64,000 nt of DNA from [Clostridium] hylemonae DSM 15053 (GCF_008281175.1 NZ_CP036524.1:1736001-1800000); one strand, 5' to 3'; counted from the first letter of the stretch, positions 34,847 to 43,756 are shown. A program made the numbers and translations. Notes: a model not told the origin generated them from the letters alone.

Positions 34847-35553
34847 CAGCGAACGGAAAACCGTACGTCCTTGTAGTGGAAGATGACGCGCCGGTCAGAA
34901 ATCTCATAACAACAACGCTGGAATCCCAGAATTATAAATACATGACGTCTGCAAACGGGAGTCAGGCAGTCATGTCGGCGGCCTCCGGGAATCCTGATAT
35001 CATATTGATGGATCTGGGACTCCCCGATATGGACGGTGTGGATGTGATCAAGAAGATACGCACATGGTCGGTGGCCCCTATAATTGTGATCAGTGCCAGA
35101 AGTGATGATAAAGATAAAGTAGACGCCCTTGATGCAGGGGCAGACGATTATCTGACGAAACCGTTCAGCGTGGAGGAACTGCTCGCAAGACTCCGGTCAA
35201 CGCTGCGGCGGATCCAGTATCTGACACAAAAAGGGGAGGAGGAGCCGAGCGTATTTCACAATGGCAGCCTTACTATTGACTACGGTGCGGGCACAGTGTA
35301 TGTAGGTGAGCAGGAGATCCATCTGATGCCGCTCGAATACAGCCTGCTCTGCCTTCTGGCCCAGAATGTCGGAAAGGTGCTGACATACCAGTTTATTCTC
35401 GATAAGGTATGGGTCAATGCCATTGAGAGCGACATGTCGTCACTTCGCGTCTATATGGCTTCTCTCAGAAAGAAAATTGAAAAGAACAGCAGTCAGCCGC
35501 AGTGTATTCAGACTCATATCGGAATCGGATACCGGATGGTCCGGCTGAATTAA
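34843..35553 (+). CDS. kdpE: Response regulator KdpE
   Basis: A 236-residue OmpR-family regulator. The receiver domain has VVEDDAPVRN, the phospho-acceptor Asp in LMDLGLPDMDG (about D57) and the conserved Lys in YLTKPFSVEEL. The winged-helix DNA-binding domain (about 130-232) ends QTHIGIGYRMVRL. ATGA overlap with kdpD indicates translational coupling. Its expected target is the kdp operon 18 kb upstream, where 11-bp direct repeats precede the first gene. Confidence 0.95.
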   Translation: MTANGKPYVLVVEDDAPVRNLITTTLESQNYKYMTSANGSQAVMSAASGNPDIILMDLGLPDMDGVDVIKKIRTWSVAPIIVISARSDDKDKVDALDAGADDYLTKPFSVEELLARLRSTLRRIQYLTQKGEEEPSVFHNGSLTIDYGAGTVYVGEQEIHLMPLEYSLLCLLAQNVGKVLTYQFILDKVWVNAIESDMSSLRVYMASLRKKIEKNSSQPQCIQTHIGIGYRMVRLN

Positions 35554-35599
35554 GGAGACAGTTCTTAAGTGATAATACAGAGTCAGTTCCCTGCAACGT

Positions 35600-35650
35600 G
35601 AAGAGAACGGGTGAGTTCATCTTCCGTCGCAGAGAACGGGCTCTTTTTTG
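35600..35650 (+). terminator. Possible terminator after kdpE
   Basis: GAAGAGAAC (35600-35608) pairs with GTTC-A-TCTTC (35615-35624, one bulge). AGAGAACGGG is then repeated (35602-35611 and 35631-35640) and followed by CTCTTTTTT (35641-35649). Alternative pairings exist; termination near the T-run is likely. Confidence 0.45.
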
Positions 35651-35661
35651 GAATAATTTTC

Positions 35662-35697
35662 TTGACAATGAATGTATAATTGTATACAATTATACAT
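35662..35697 (+). promoter_or_regulatory. Promoter with a perfect 26-bp palindromic operator (likely GntR site)
   Basis: TTGACA (35662-35667), 17 bp, TACAAT (35685-35690). The half-site ATGTATAATTGTA (35672-35684) is followed directly by its exact reverse complement (35685-35697), covering the spacer and the -10. The core TTGTATACAA resembles operators of FCD-type GntR regulators, and such a regulator is the second gene of this operon. Autorepression is the simple inference. Confidence 0.75.
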
Positions 35698-35750
35698 ATT
35701 AAGGCGGCACTGCGCTGAAGCGCCGCACTATTTATTCAGAAGGAGAGATA

Positions 35751-37145
35751 ATGATGGAAGACAGGAAAGTATATCTTGATAAACATTCAAATCTGCTGCA
35801 GCTGGAGGAGCATATGTATCCGCTTGTGGACGTGGAAAAACCGAATGTGTTCCGCAACCTTTTTCATTATGATGAGATACCGAAGATCGCGTTTAATGAC
35901 CGTATCGTGCCGCACAGCATGCCGGATGAGATATGGATCACGGATACGACTTTCCGGGACGGGCAGCAGTCACGGGCTCCTTACAGTACAGAACAGATCG
36001 TGACCATGTACGATTATTTTCACAGGCTGAGCGGACCGAAGGGGAAGATCCGGCAGTGTGAGTTTTTCTTATACAGCGGCAAAGACCGGGACGCTGTGTA
36101 CAAATGTCTTGAACGGGGGTATGAGTTTCCGGAAGTGACGAGCTGGATCAGGGCCAGCAGGAAAGACTTTGAACTTGTAAAAGAGATCGGGCTGAAAGAG
36201 ACGGGCATTCTCGTAAGCTGCTCTGACTATCATATTTTTTACAAGCTGAAGATGACGAGGCGGGAGGCAATGGAACATTATCTGTCCGTGATACGCGAGT
36301 GCCTGGAGACGGGGATCCGTCCGCGCTGTCATCTGGAGGATATCACAAGATCAGATATTTATGGTTTCGTCATTCCGTTCTGTCTTGAGCTGATGCATCT
36401 GATGGAAGAATATAAGATACCGATCAAGATCCGCGTGTGCGATACGATGGGTTACGGGGTGAACTATCCGGGGGCTGTGATTCCCCGCTCTGTTCCGGGA
36501 ATCATCTACGGCCTGCGCGTCCATGCCGGCGTGCCGAGCAGTCTCATAGAGTTCCACGGGCACAATGATTTTTACAAGGCGGTCAGCAATTCAACAACGG
36601 CATGGCTGTACGGGGCAAGCGGCGTAAACTGTTCTTTGTTTGGCATAGGGGAGAGGACCGGGAACACGCCTCTGGAGGCGATGGTATTTGAGTATGCCCA
36701 GATCCGGGGGACGCTGGATGGGATGGATACGACAGCCATCACGGAGCTGGCAGAATATTACGAGAAAGAGATCGGATACAGGGTTCCCTCCAGGACGCCC
36801 TTTGTCGGGAGAAATTTTAATGTGACACGAGCCGGAATTCATGCAGACGGGCTCTTGAAAAATGAAGAGATTTATAATATATTTGATACGGAGAAGTTTT
36901 TAAACCGGCCGGCGCTCGTGGCCGTATCCAACACGTCGGGCCTTGCGGGCATCGCCCACTGGATCAATACATACTACCGGCTGCGAAAGGATGAGCAGGT
37001 GGATAAAAGTTCTGAACTTGTGGCGATGGTAAAAGCGTGGGTCGACAGGGAATATGAGGACGGCCGCGTCACTGTTCTGACTGACGAGGAACTTACAGGC
37101 GTCATAGAAACGGCCTGTAAACAGCTTGGAATATGTCTTAAATAA
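35751..37145 (+). CDS. Re-citrate synthase-like DRE-TIM acyltransferase
   Basis: A 464-residue enzyme of the isopropylmalate/homocitrate synthase (DRE-TIM metallolyase) family. The metal/catalytic motif is ITDTTFRDGQQSRAPY (about 63-78); FHGHNDF supplies metal histidines and CSLFGIGERTGNTPLEAM is the second signature. No LeuA regulatory domain follows. Re-citrate synthase of Clostridium kluyveri belongs to this family, and icd in the same operon points to oxaloacetate + acetyl-CoA to citrate for 2-oxoglutarate and glutamate supply. Homocitrate or isopropylmalate synthase activity is the alternative. Start ATG 35751 or 35754 behind AGGAGA. Confidence 0.75.
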   Translation: MMEDRKVYLDKHSNLLQLEEHMYPLVDVEKPNVFRNLFHYDEIPKIAFNDRIVPHSMPDEIWITDTTFRDGQQSRAPYSTEQIVTMYDYFHRLSGPKGKIRQCEFFLYSGKDRDAVYKCLERGYEFPEVTSWIRASRKDFELVKEIGLKETGILVSCSDYHIFYKLKMTRREAMEHYLSVIRECLETGIRPRCHLEDITRSDIYGFVIPFCLELMHLMEEYKIPIKIRVCDTMGYGVNYPGAVIPRSVPGIIYGLRVHAGVPSSLIEFHGHNDFYKAVSNSTTAWLYGASGVNCSLFGIGERTGNTPLEAMVFEYAQIRGTLDGMDTTAITELAEYYEKEIGYRVPSRTPFVGRNFNVTRAGIHADGLLKNEEIYNIFDTEKFLNRPALVAVSNTSGLAGIAHWINTYYRLRKDEQVDKSSELVAMVKAWVDREYEDGRVTVLTDEELTGVIETACKQLGICLK

Positions 37146-37168
37146 ATCATTGGGGGTAAACAGAAGTA

Positions 37169-37822
37169 ATGGAAGAGTATCAGGACAGGTCTCTGCGGGG
37201 CAGGGTTTTCCAGAAGCTGAGGGAGGATATCCTCTCCGGCGTGTATAAAGAACACGATGAACTGCGGGAGATCACGCTTGGGGAGACGCTGGGGGTCAGC
37301 AGGACGCCGGTCCGGGAGGCGCTGCGGCAGCTCGAACTGGAAGGGCTTGTGACGATCGTTCCGAACAAGGGAGCATATGTCACCGGGATAACACAGAAGG
37401 ATGTGCACGACATCTACAAAATACGTTCTATGCTGGAAGGTCTGTGCGCTCATTGGGCGACAGAGCATATTACGGACAGGCAGATAGAAGAGCTGGAAGA
37501 GATCATCCTGCTGTCGGAATTTCATCTCGGAAAGAAAGGAAGCGAGCAGGCAGAGCAGGTGAGCGAACTGGACGGAAAGTTCCATAAAGTCTTGTATGAA
37601 GCGTCGGATAGTCGTATACTGGAACATGTATTATCTGATTTTCACAAATACGTGCAGATGGCGAGAACGATGTCCGTAGGCGCAAAGGAAAGGGCGGAAA
37701 AGTCCATAGAGGAACACCGCGCGATACTCGAGGCGATCAAGCTTAAGGATGCCGACAGGGCGGAACGGCTTGCCAACGCGCATATTATGAAAGTGATGGA
37801 AAACCTTCACATAGAGGAGTAA
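37169..37822 (+). CDS. GntR family regulator, FadR/FCD subfamily
   Basis: 217 residues. An N-terminal winged helix (about 8-75) has [30 protein letters not shown] and [10 protein letters not shown], and a C-terminal all-helical FCD ligand domain (about 85-205) follows. FCD domains bind organic acids with the help of a metal. It lies between the citrate-synthase-like gene and icd, so it probably responds to a tricarboxylic acid or 2-oxo acid and controls its own operon through the palindrome at 35672-35697. Confidence 0.9.
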   Translation: MEEYQDRSLRGRVFQKLREDILSGVYKEHDELREITLGETLGVSRTPVREALRQLELEGLVTIVPNKGAYVTGITQKDVHDIYKIRSMLEGLCAHWATEHITDRQIEELEEIILLSEFHLGKKGSEQAEQVSELDGKFHKVLYEASDSRILEHVLSDFHKYVQMARTMSVGAKERAEKSIEEHRAILEAIKLKDADRAERLANAHIMKVMENLHIEE

Positions 37823-37845
37823 AAAGAAAAGGAGAGTTACAGAAA

Positions 37846-39045
37846 ATGGCAAAAATCAAGATGGCAACACCAATCGTAGAGATGGACGGGGACGAGATGA
37901 CAAGAATCCTCTGGCAGATGATCAAGGAGAATCTGCTGGAACCGTTTATTGAATTAAATACAGAATACTACGATCTCGGCCTTGAACACAGGAATGAGAC
38001 AGACGATCAGGTGACGGTCGACTCTGCAAATGCGACGAAGAAGTATAAAGTGGCTGTAAAATGCGCGACCATCACACCGAATGCCGCCCGTATGGAGGAA
38101 TACGATCTGAAAGAGATGTGGAAGAGCCCTAACGGAACGATCCGTGCTATCCTTGACGGTACTGTATTCCGCGCTCCGATCGTAGTCAAAGGGATCGAGC
38201 CGTGTGTGAAGAACTGGAAAAAGCCGATCACAATTGCAAGACATGCGTACGGAGACGTCTACAAAGGTACGGAGATGAAGATCCCGGGCGAGGGAAAAGT
38301 AGAACTCGTATATACGGCCAAAGACGGATCGAAGAGCAGGGAACTCGTACATGATTTCACCGGCGCGGGTATTGTACAGGGGATGCACAATGTCAATGAG
38401 TCGATAGAGAGTTTTGCGCGGAGCTGCTTTAATTATGCACTCGATATCGGGCAGGATCTCTGGTTTGCCACAAAGGATACGATCTCTAAAAAATATGACC
38501 ATACATTCAAGGACATTTTCCAGGAGATCTTTGAGGAAGAGTACGAGAACAAATTTAAAGAGGCTGGCATTACATATTTTTACACGCTGATCGACGATGC
38601 GGTGGCCCGCGTCATGAAGTCAGAAGGCGGCTATATATGGGCGTGCAAGAATTACGACGGGGATGTGATGAGCGATATGATATCGTCTGCATTCGGTTCT
38701 CTTGCCATGATGACATCTGTCCTTGTATCGCCGGAAGGATACTATGAATACGAGGCGGCACACGGCACCGTTCAGAGACATTATTATAAACATCTGAAGG
38801 GCGAAGAGACATCCACAAACTCCGTGGCCACCATATTCGCATGGTCCGGCGCGCTCAGAAAGCGCGGAGAGCTGGACGGCAGCAGAGAGCTTATGGAATT
38901 CGCCGACAGACTGGAAAAAGCGACCATAGACACGATAGAAGAGGGAAAAATGACAAAAGACCTGGCACTCATCACGACCGTGGAGAAACCAGTGGTGTTA
39001 AATAGTGAAGAATTTATAAAGGCAATAGCAGAAAAACTCGCATAG
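37846..39045 (+). CDS. icd: NADP-dependent isocitrate dehydrogenase (eukaryote-like type)
   Basis: A 399-residue enzyme oxidising isocitrate to 2-oxoglutarate and CO2 with NADP+. [20 protein letters not shown] at the N terminus, [31 protein letters not shown] and [21 protein letters not shown] match the dimeric type shared with mitochondrial/cytosolic enzymes rather than the E. coli type. It closes the short citrate-to-2-oxoglutarate operon; aconitase is not in the window. AAAGGAGAG precedes the ATG. Confidence 0.95.
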   Translation: MAKIKMATPIVEMDGDEMTRILWQMIKENLLEPFIELNTEYYDLGLEHRNETDDQVTVDSANATKKYKVAVKCATITPNAARMEEYDLKEMWKSPNGTIRAILDGTVFRAPIVVKGIEPCVKNWKKPITIARHAYGDVYKGTEMKIPGEGKVELVYTAKDGSKSRELVHDFTGAGIVQGMHNVNESIESFARSCFNYALDIGQDLWFATKDTISKKYDHTFKDIFQEIFEEEYENKFKEAGITYFYTLIDDAVARVMKSEGGYIWACKNYDGDVMSDMISSAFGSLAMMTSVLVSPEGYYEYEAAHGTVQRHYYKHLKGEETSTNSVATIFAWSGALRKRGELDGSRELMEFADRLEKATIDTIEEGKMTKDLALITTVEKPVVLNSEEFIKAIAEKLA

Positions 39046-39101
39046 ACGAATATGTACGGCACGTTTTGGTACGCAGCACATGAAAAAGGCTGGGTGCCAA
39101 A

Positions 39102-39130
39102 TTGTGTTTTCGCGTGTACGAGGTTAAAAT
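39102..39130 (+). promoter_or_regulatory. Putative promoter of the flavodoxin-fold oxidoreductase gene
   Basis: TTGTGT (39102-39107), 17 bp, TAAAAT (39125-39130), 76 bp before the start codon. Both hexamers are imperfect. Confidence 0.4.
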
Positions 39131-39206
39131 ACGGTCTGTACTGATAATAAGGTGAGTATACCATAGTGAGACACCAGATGTAAGGACGATAAAGGGGAGA
39201 ACTAAA

Positions 39207-39899
39207 ATGAAGATACTGATGATCAACGGAACCATGCAGAAGGGCTCCACATATACGATTGGAAAGATGTTTATTGAGAGGACAGCGTCTGAGGAAGATT
39301 CAGTTAAGGAACTGTTTCTTCCGAAAGATATGCCGGAATTCTGCCGCGGCTGCGCGGTGTGTATCCGCCAGGATGAAAAGAAGTGTCCGGATTATCTCAT
39401 ATATATGCGGCGGATCACAGAGATGATAGACGAAGCAGATCTGCTCGTGTTCACGTCACCTGTTCTGGTGTACCATGTGTCAGGGCAGATGAAAGCACTT
39501 CTGGATCATTACGGTTACCGGTGGATGGTACACCGCCCGGACGCATCCATGTTTCGCAAGCAGGCTGTCTGTATCACAACAGCAGCGGGCGCCGGAATGA
39601 AAAAGGCGCTGCGGGACATGACGGACAGTCTCAGATACTGGGGGGTGGCCAGAATATATACGTACGGCGTCGCTGTAGGTGGCGGGATAGACGACACGAA
39701 CAGAGAGAAGATAGAGACAGCGGTCCATAATCTTGCCGAAAAAATAGAGCATGATGCGTCGAAAGTTACGCCGGGACTGCGGGTAAGGATTCTGTTCTAT
39801 ATCATGAGATTTATGCAGAAACGAACAGGCACGACAGAAACAGACAAGAACTATTGGGAAGAAAAAGGATGGCTTGGAAGAAACCGTCCATGGAAATAA
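39207..39899 (+). CDS. Flavodoxin-fold NAD(P)H-dependent FMN reductase-like protein
   Basis: 230 residues. The N terminus MKILMINGTMQKGSTYTIGK is the FMN phosphate loop of the NADPH-dependent FMN reductase family. FCRGCAVCIRQDEKKCPD carries cysteines seen in the iron-sulfur-flavoprotein-like branch, and LLVFTSPVLVYHVSGQMKAL forms the flavin-contact strand. The C-terminal 60 residues are basic and family-specific. It probably reduces quinones or other small electrophiles; the substrate is unknown. It has its own promoter and is convergent with the next gene. Confidence 0.82.
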   Translation: MKILMINGTMQKGSTYTIGKMFIERTASEEDSVKELFLPKDMPEFCRGCAVCIRQDEKKCPDYLIYMRRITEMIDEADLLVFTSPVLVYHVSGQMKALLDHYGYRWMVHRPDASMFRKQAVCITTAAGAGMKKALRDMTDSLRYWGVARIYTYGVAVGGGIDDTNREKIETAVHNLAEKIEHDASKVTPGLRVRILFYIMRFMQKRTGTTETDKNYWEEKGWLGRNRPWK

Positions 39900-39915
39900 A
39901 CCGCCATAACAGCAG

Positions 39916-39954
39916 ATACATGAGGCTGCCGCACTATGCGGCAGCCTCATGTAT
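39916..39954. terminator. Perfect 18-bp hairpin between convergent genes
   Basis: ATACATGAGGCTGCCGCA (39916-39933), loop CTA, and its exact reverse complement (39937-39954). It serves the oxidoreductase gene and the minus-strand AraC-GNAT gene, whose stop overlaps it. There is no long U-tract. Confidence 0.75.
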
Positions 39955-40814
39955 TACAGACCAGGCAATGACAGATGATTTTGTTTTTGCAGAATGAACT
40001 TTTGTGTGGGATAACCAAACTCTATGAGCAGTTCTGCCTCGGAAAAGCCTAATTGCCGGAATACTTTTCTATATCCGGTGTCGGCTTTATCGCCCTCTCT
40101 GAAAGTTGTAATACTTATCGGAACATCGGTCAAGAGTTCACCCCTTACCTTTTGCAAAAAAGCTTTGGCAATATCATTTTTTCTGTATTGCGGGTGTATT
40201 CCTAAGAAATCAATGCTCCCTGCCGCATTGTTAAATATCATTGCGCCGATGATAATATTTTTGTCTTTCATTATGAGCGCCTGCTTTTTTTGGACACTTT
40301 GTTTTAACCGCTCCAAATATTCATCTTCATTCAAGTAAGGAAAACCATCTACAACAAGACAAAGCAGATCCATCCAGGCCGGAATATCGTTTTCCACAGC
40401 ATAAACAATGTCTGCCTGCCAATCAATATCTGTGCTGGTCTTTGTGGGATTATCATTCAGAATATATGTAAGCTGTAATGGGTAAAACTCCTCTGCCTCT
40501 CGATACTGGTTTGGAGTTTTTTTGTACATGTGCTTAAATACAGTGGTAAATGACTGCTGACTTTTGTAACCCGCGGTCAAAGCGATCTCAATAATAGGTT
40601 TATCGGAGAACACAAGCAGTTTAGCAGCTTCAGTCAATCTGCGCCGCTGCACATAGTCATGAATTGTCAGACCGACTGTGTCTATAAACACACGGTGCAG
40701 ATGATACTTGGAATAATGGACCGCATTGGCTACTATTTCCAAATCCAGTTTGCCGGCTAAATTGCTTTCAATGTAGTCTATTGCTGCTTTTACACTTATA
40801 ATGTTGATCTGCAT
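39954..40814 (-). CDS. AraC-type regulator fused to a GNAT-like acetyltransferase domain
   Basis: 286 residues. An N-terminal AraC DNA-binding domain (about 5-105) has KLDLEIVANAVHYSKYHLHR and FSDKPIIEIALTAGYKSQQS with YKKTPNQYR. The C-terminal half (about 150-270) resembles a GNAT acetyltransferase: IIIGAMIFNNAAGSIDFLGI, HPQYRKNDIAKAFLQKV and GYRKVFRQLGFSEAE. ATG 40812-40814 follows GGAGGGG; a longer frame lacks a ribosome site. A TATAAT lies at 40840-40845 on the minus strand. Its base composition is more AT-rich than its neighbours, suggesting transfer. Confidence 0.82.
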   Translation of the reverse strand: MQINIISVKAAIDYIESNLAGKLDLEIVANAVHYSKYHLHRVFIDTVGLTIHDYVQRRRLTEAAKLLVFSDKPIIEIALTAGYKSQQSFTTVFKHMYKKTPNQYREAEEFYPLQLTYILNDNPTKTSTDIDWQADIVYAVENDIPAWMDLLCLVVDGFPYLNEDEYLERLKQSVQKKQALIMKDKNIIIGAMIFNNAAGSIDFLGIHPQYRKNDIAKAFLQKVRGELLTDVPISITTFREGDKADTGYRKVFRQLGFSEAELLIEFGYPTQKFILQKQNHLSLPGL

Positions 40815-40907
40815 TGCGGTCCCCTCCTTTCTCTGCAATATTATATCAGGTATTTTACACGAATCTTTCATTATTCTTGCTGTTATTATTTAATACAGGG
40901 AAAATAC

Positions 40908-40943
40908 ACGGGGCGCACATTAAGTAATCAATGCGCGCCCCGT
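40908..40943 (-). terminator. Terminator after the ABC-F gene
   Basis: ACGGGGCGCACATT (40908-40921) and AATGCGCGCCCCGT (40930-40943) pair over 14 bp with one mismatch, loop of 8. In the minus direction the stem is followed by GTATTTTCC. Confidence 0.7.
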
Positions 40944-40967
40944 TCTCTGGCGGGAGAGTGTCCGGGA

Positions 40968-42887
40968 TCAATCAGCCAGCTCTTCCCATCTTATATACAA
41001 TTCTTCAAGCTCTGTGTGGATTGCGGCTTTCTCTGCCGCCAGCTCCTGACATTGTACGGAATTCGTGTATACCTCTTCCTGTGTCATGAGGATGTCTATC
41101 TCAGTGTCGCGCTCTTCCAGAGCAGTGATCCGTTCTTCTGTCTTTTTCAGATCATTCTGGCGTTTCCGTTCCTTCGCCTGGGCTTCCTTTTGTTCCTGCC
41201 AGCTCAGTTTAGATTCGGACACGGCCTCCTGCGCCCGGGATAAATCTTCAGACTGCCCGGATCCGGCATATACGGCGGTAAGCTCTTCTTTCTTTTCAAG
41301 GTAGTAATCGTAATTCCCAATATAATTGACAAAGGTCTGATTCACGAGGTCAAGGATTCTTGTGGCCGTCTCGTTGATAAAGTACCGGTCATGCGACACA
41401 TAAAGCACAGTGCCGGTGTAATCGTTCAAGGCTTTTTCCAGAATCTCCTTGGACGTAATATCGAGATGGTTGGTCGGCTCGTCGAGGATGAGAAAATTTG
41501 CTTCCGAGAGCATGAGCTTGGCCAGTGACACACGTCCCCGCTCGCCGCCGCTTAAGTCCCCGATCATCTTGAACACGTCGTCGCCTGTGAAGAGGAAGGC
41601 GGCCAGCATATTGCGGATCTGCGTGTTTGTGAGATGCGGATAGTCGTCGGAGATCTCTTCAAAGATCGTCTTGTCCATGTGGAGCACGTGGTGTTCCTGA
41701 TCATAGTATCCTATCTCTACATTGGTTCCGAGCGTAAAGGTCCCGCTGTCGGCAGGCACTACGTTGTTCAGTATCTTAAGAAGCGTCGTCTTGCCCGTTC
41801 CGTTGTCACCGATGACGGCAACATGTTCGCCTCTTTTTATCTCAAAGCTGACATCGGAAAACAGACGCTGGGACGGAAAGGACTTGCCCAGATGCTCCAC
41901 GCTCAGCACATCATTTCCACTGATGCAGGACGGCTCCAGCGACAGATGTATCTCTGTGTTCGTCTCCTTTGGTTTTTCGACCGGCTGCAGTTTGGATAGC
42001 ATTTTCTCGCGGCTTTCGGCCCGTTTGACAGATTTCTCCCGGTTAAAGGAGCGGAGCTTTTCGATCACTGCCTCCTGATGTTTGATCTCCTGCTGCTGGT
42101 TCATATATTCTTTCAGCTTCGCGTCCCGTATCATCTTTTTTTTCTCGGCATACTGGCTGTAATTGCCCATGTAGACGGAGAGTGTGCCAAGTTCGATCTC
42201 AAGCACCTTCGTCACGACTCTGTTCAGAAAATAACGGTCATGTGAGACGATAAGTACGGCGCCCTGATAATTTAACAGATAGGTTTCAAGCCATGCGATG
42301 GAGTTGAGGTCCAGATGGTTCGTCGGCTCATCCAGAAGAAGAATGTCAGGCTTTGTCAAAAGAAGCTTGCCGAGAGAGACCCTGGTTTTCTGCCCTCCGG
42401 ACAGTGTGTCAACGCTCTTGGCAAAATCCGATTCGTCAAACCCGAGACCTTTTAAAACCCCGGTGATCTCACTTTCATAGGCATAGCCGTTGGCCCGCTC
42501 AAAGGCAGCGGTCAGACGGTTATATGTGTCAAGGCGCGCTTTTAAAGCATCTCCTTCGAGATGCTTTAATTCCAGTTCGATCGTGCGTATCTGGCGTTCG
42601 GTCTCGATGATATCCGCCTTTGCCGTCCTCACCTCTTCATATATAGTATTGCCGCCTGTCATTTCCTGGTGCTGTGCCAGATAGCCGAGCGTCTTTCCTT
42701 TTGTGAGTATGACTTCTCCGGCGTCAGCCGGAAGCTCGCCGACCATCATTTTCAGTATGGTCGATTTTCCGGCGCCGTTTGGCCCTACGAGGGCGGCTTT
42801 CTCATAGTCTTCTATATGAAAAGACGCATCTCTTACGATGACATCTTCTCCAAATGCTTTACTTATTCCGTGACATGCCAGTATCAT
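40968..42887 (-). CDS. ABC-F family ATPase (ribosome-associated)
   Basis: 639 residues with two ABC domains and no membrane segments. The first has GPNGAGKSTIL, LSGGQKTRVSLGKLL and LLLDEPTNHLDLNSIAWLE; the second has GDNGTGKTTLLKIL, LSGGERGRVSLAKLM and ILDEPTNHLDI. A basic linker (about 235-310) and a C-terminal coiled coil (about 545-635) are present. ABC-F proteins act on the ribosomal E site, as translation factors or as resistance proteins. The lineage resembles YdiF/Uup-type housekeeping members, and nothing here proves resistance. Confidence 0.9.
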   Translation of the reverse strand: MILACHGISKAFGEDVIVRDASFHIEDYEKAALVGPNGAGKSTILKMMVGELPADAGEVILTKGKTLGYLAQHQEMTGGNTIYEEVRTAKADIIETERQIRTIELELKHLEGDALKARLDTYNRLTAAFERANGYAYESEITGVLKGLGFDESDFAKSVDTLSGGQKTRVSLGKLLLTKPDILLLDEPTNHLDLNSIAWLETYLLNYQGAVLIVSHDRYFLNRVVTKVLEIELGTLSVYMGNYSQYAEKKKMIRDAKLKEYMNQQQEIKHQEAVIEKLRSFNREKSVKRAESREKMLSKLQPVEKPKETNTEIHLSLEPSCISGNDVLSVEHLGKSFPSQRLFSDVSFEIKRGEHVAVIGDNGTGKTTLLKILNNVVPADSGTFTLGTNVEIGYYDQEHHVLHMDKTIFEEISDDYPHLTNTQIRNMLAAFLFTGDDVFKMIGDLSGGERGRVSLAKLMLSEANFLILDEPTNHLDITSKEILEKALNDYTGTVLYVSHDRYFINETATRILDLVNQTFVNYIGNYDYYLEKKEELTAVYAGSGQSEDLSRAQEAVSESKLSWQEQKEAQAKERKRQNDLKKTEERITALEERDTEIDILMTQEEVYTNSVQCQELAAEKAAIHTELEELYIRWEELAD

Positions 42888-42942
42888 AACTTCCTCCCAC
42901 GCCGCGCCTGCAATGCTTCAAAAGCGGGCGCTGCTACCATTC

Positions 42943-42970
42943 ATTATATCGAAAATAGGACAAAATACAA
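42943..42970 (-). promoter_or_regulatory. Promoter of the ABC-F gene
   Basis: On the minus strand TTGTAT (42965-42970), 16 bp, TATAAT (42943-42948), about 55 bp upstream of the start. It is back to back with the rex promoter. Confidence 0.5.
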
Positions 42971-42978
42971 CTAAAAGT

Positions 42979-43007
42979 TTGACTTTGAAGTGACAATTCT
43001 ATATAAT
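42979..43007 (+). promoter_or_regulatory. rex promoter
   Basis: TTGACT (42979-42984), 17 bp, TATAAT (43002-43007), 33 bp before the start codon. No Rex box is visible around it, so autoregulation is not supported. Confidence 0.75.
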
Positions 43008-43040
43008 ATTTTTTAGAACGTAACAGGAAGGTGAGTGCTA

Positions 43041-43691
43041 GTGGAAGAAAGAGAAATCTCTCAGGCGGTGATACGCAGGCTGCCAAGATATTACAGATAT
43101 TTGGGGGAACTGCTGGAAAACGGGGTCGAAAGAATCTCCTCCAACGATTTGAGCAAGAGAATGAAAGTTACTGCATCTCAGATTCGTCAGGACCTTAACA
43201 ATTTCGGCGGTTTCGGACAGCAGGGATACGGTTACAATGTAAAGTATTTATATACAGAGATAGGCAAGATTCTCGGTCTGGAGGAAGACCACAATATTGT
43301 CATCATCGGAGCAGGTAATCTGGGACAGGCGCTTGCCAATTATGCGGCTTTTGAAAAAAGAGGGTTTATCTTAAAGGGCATTTTCGATGTGAACCCGAGG
43401 CTGAACGGTGTTTCGATCAGAGGCGTGCCGATACGCATGATGGACGAACTCAAAGACTTTGTCCAGAATAATAATGTAGAGATCGCCGTACTTACGATTC
43501 CGAAGGAAAAGGCGATCGAGGTGGCAAACATGCTTGTAGAAAATGGTGTGCGCGCGATCTGGAATTTTGCGCATACCGATCTGAATCTGCCTGACCACAT
43601 TATCGTCGAGAATGTTCACCTGTCTGAAAGCCTCATGAGGCTGTCTTACAATATCAGCCGTTACAACGATGAGCACAGCGGCAAAAAATAA
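43041..43691 (+). CDS. rex: Redox-sensing transcriptional repressor Rex
   Basis: 216 residues. An N-terminal winged helix (about 1-80) has ISQAVIRRLPRYYRYLGELL and KRMKVTASQIRQDLNNFGGF. A Rossmann NAD(H)-binding domain follows with IIGAGNLGQALANY and a domain-swapped C-terminal helix. Rex binds operators at low NADH and leaves when NADH rises, controlling fermentation genes. GTG 43041 matches the family start; GTG 43035, two codons earlier, is too close to the ribosome site. A probable target, adh, lies at 57906. Confidence 0.95.
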   Translation: MEEREISQAVIRRLPRYYRYLGELLENGVERISSNDLSKRMKVTASQIRQDLNNFGGFGQQGYGYNVKYLYTEIGKILGLEEDHNIVIIGAGNLGQALANYAAFEKRGFILKGIFDVNPRLNGVSIRGVPIRMMDELKDFVQNNNVEIAVLTIPKEKAIEVANMLVENGVRAIWNFAHTDLNLPDHIIVENVHLSESLMRLSYNISRYNDEHSGKK

Positions 43692-43702
43692 GGAAGTATA
43701 AA

Positions 43703-43756
43703 AACGTGTAACGATGGGCATGTGAAGAACAGGCTTGTCTTTACACGTTCTTTTAT
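43703..43756 (+). terminator. Terminator after rex
   Basis: AACGTGTAA (43703-43711) pairs with TTACACGTT (43741-43749) and is followed by CTTTTAT. The 29-nt loop is long, so this is less certain than the other terminators. Confidence 0.5.

Noticed and set aside
40968-42887. Antibiotic-resistance ABC-F gene
   Set aside because: The motifs prove ABC-F only. The linker does not allow a resistance subtype to be named, and no attenuator leader peptide was seen.
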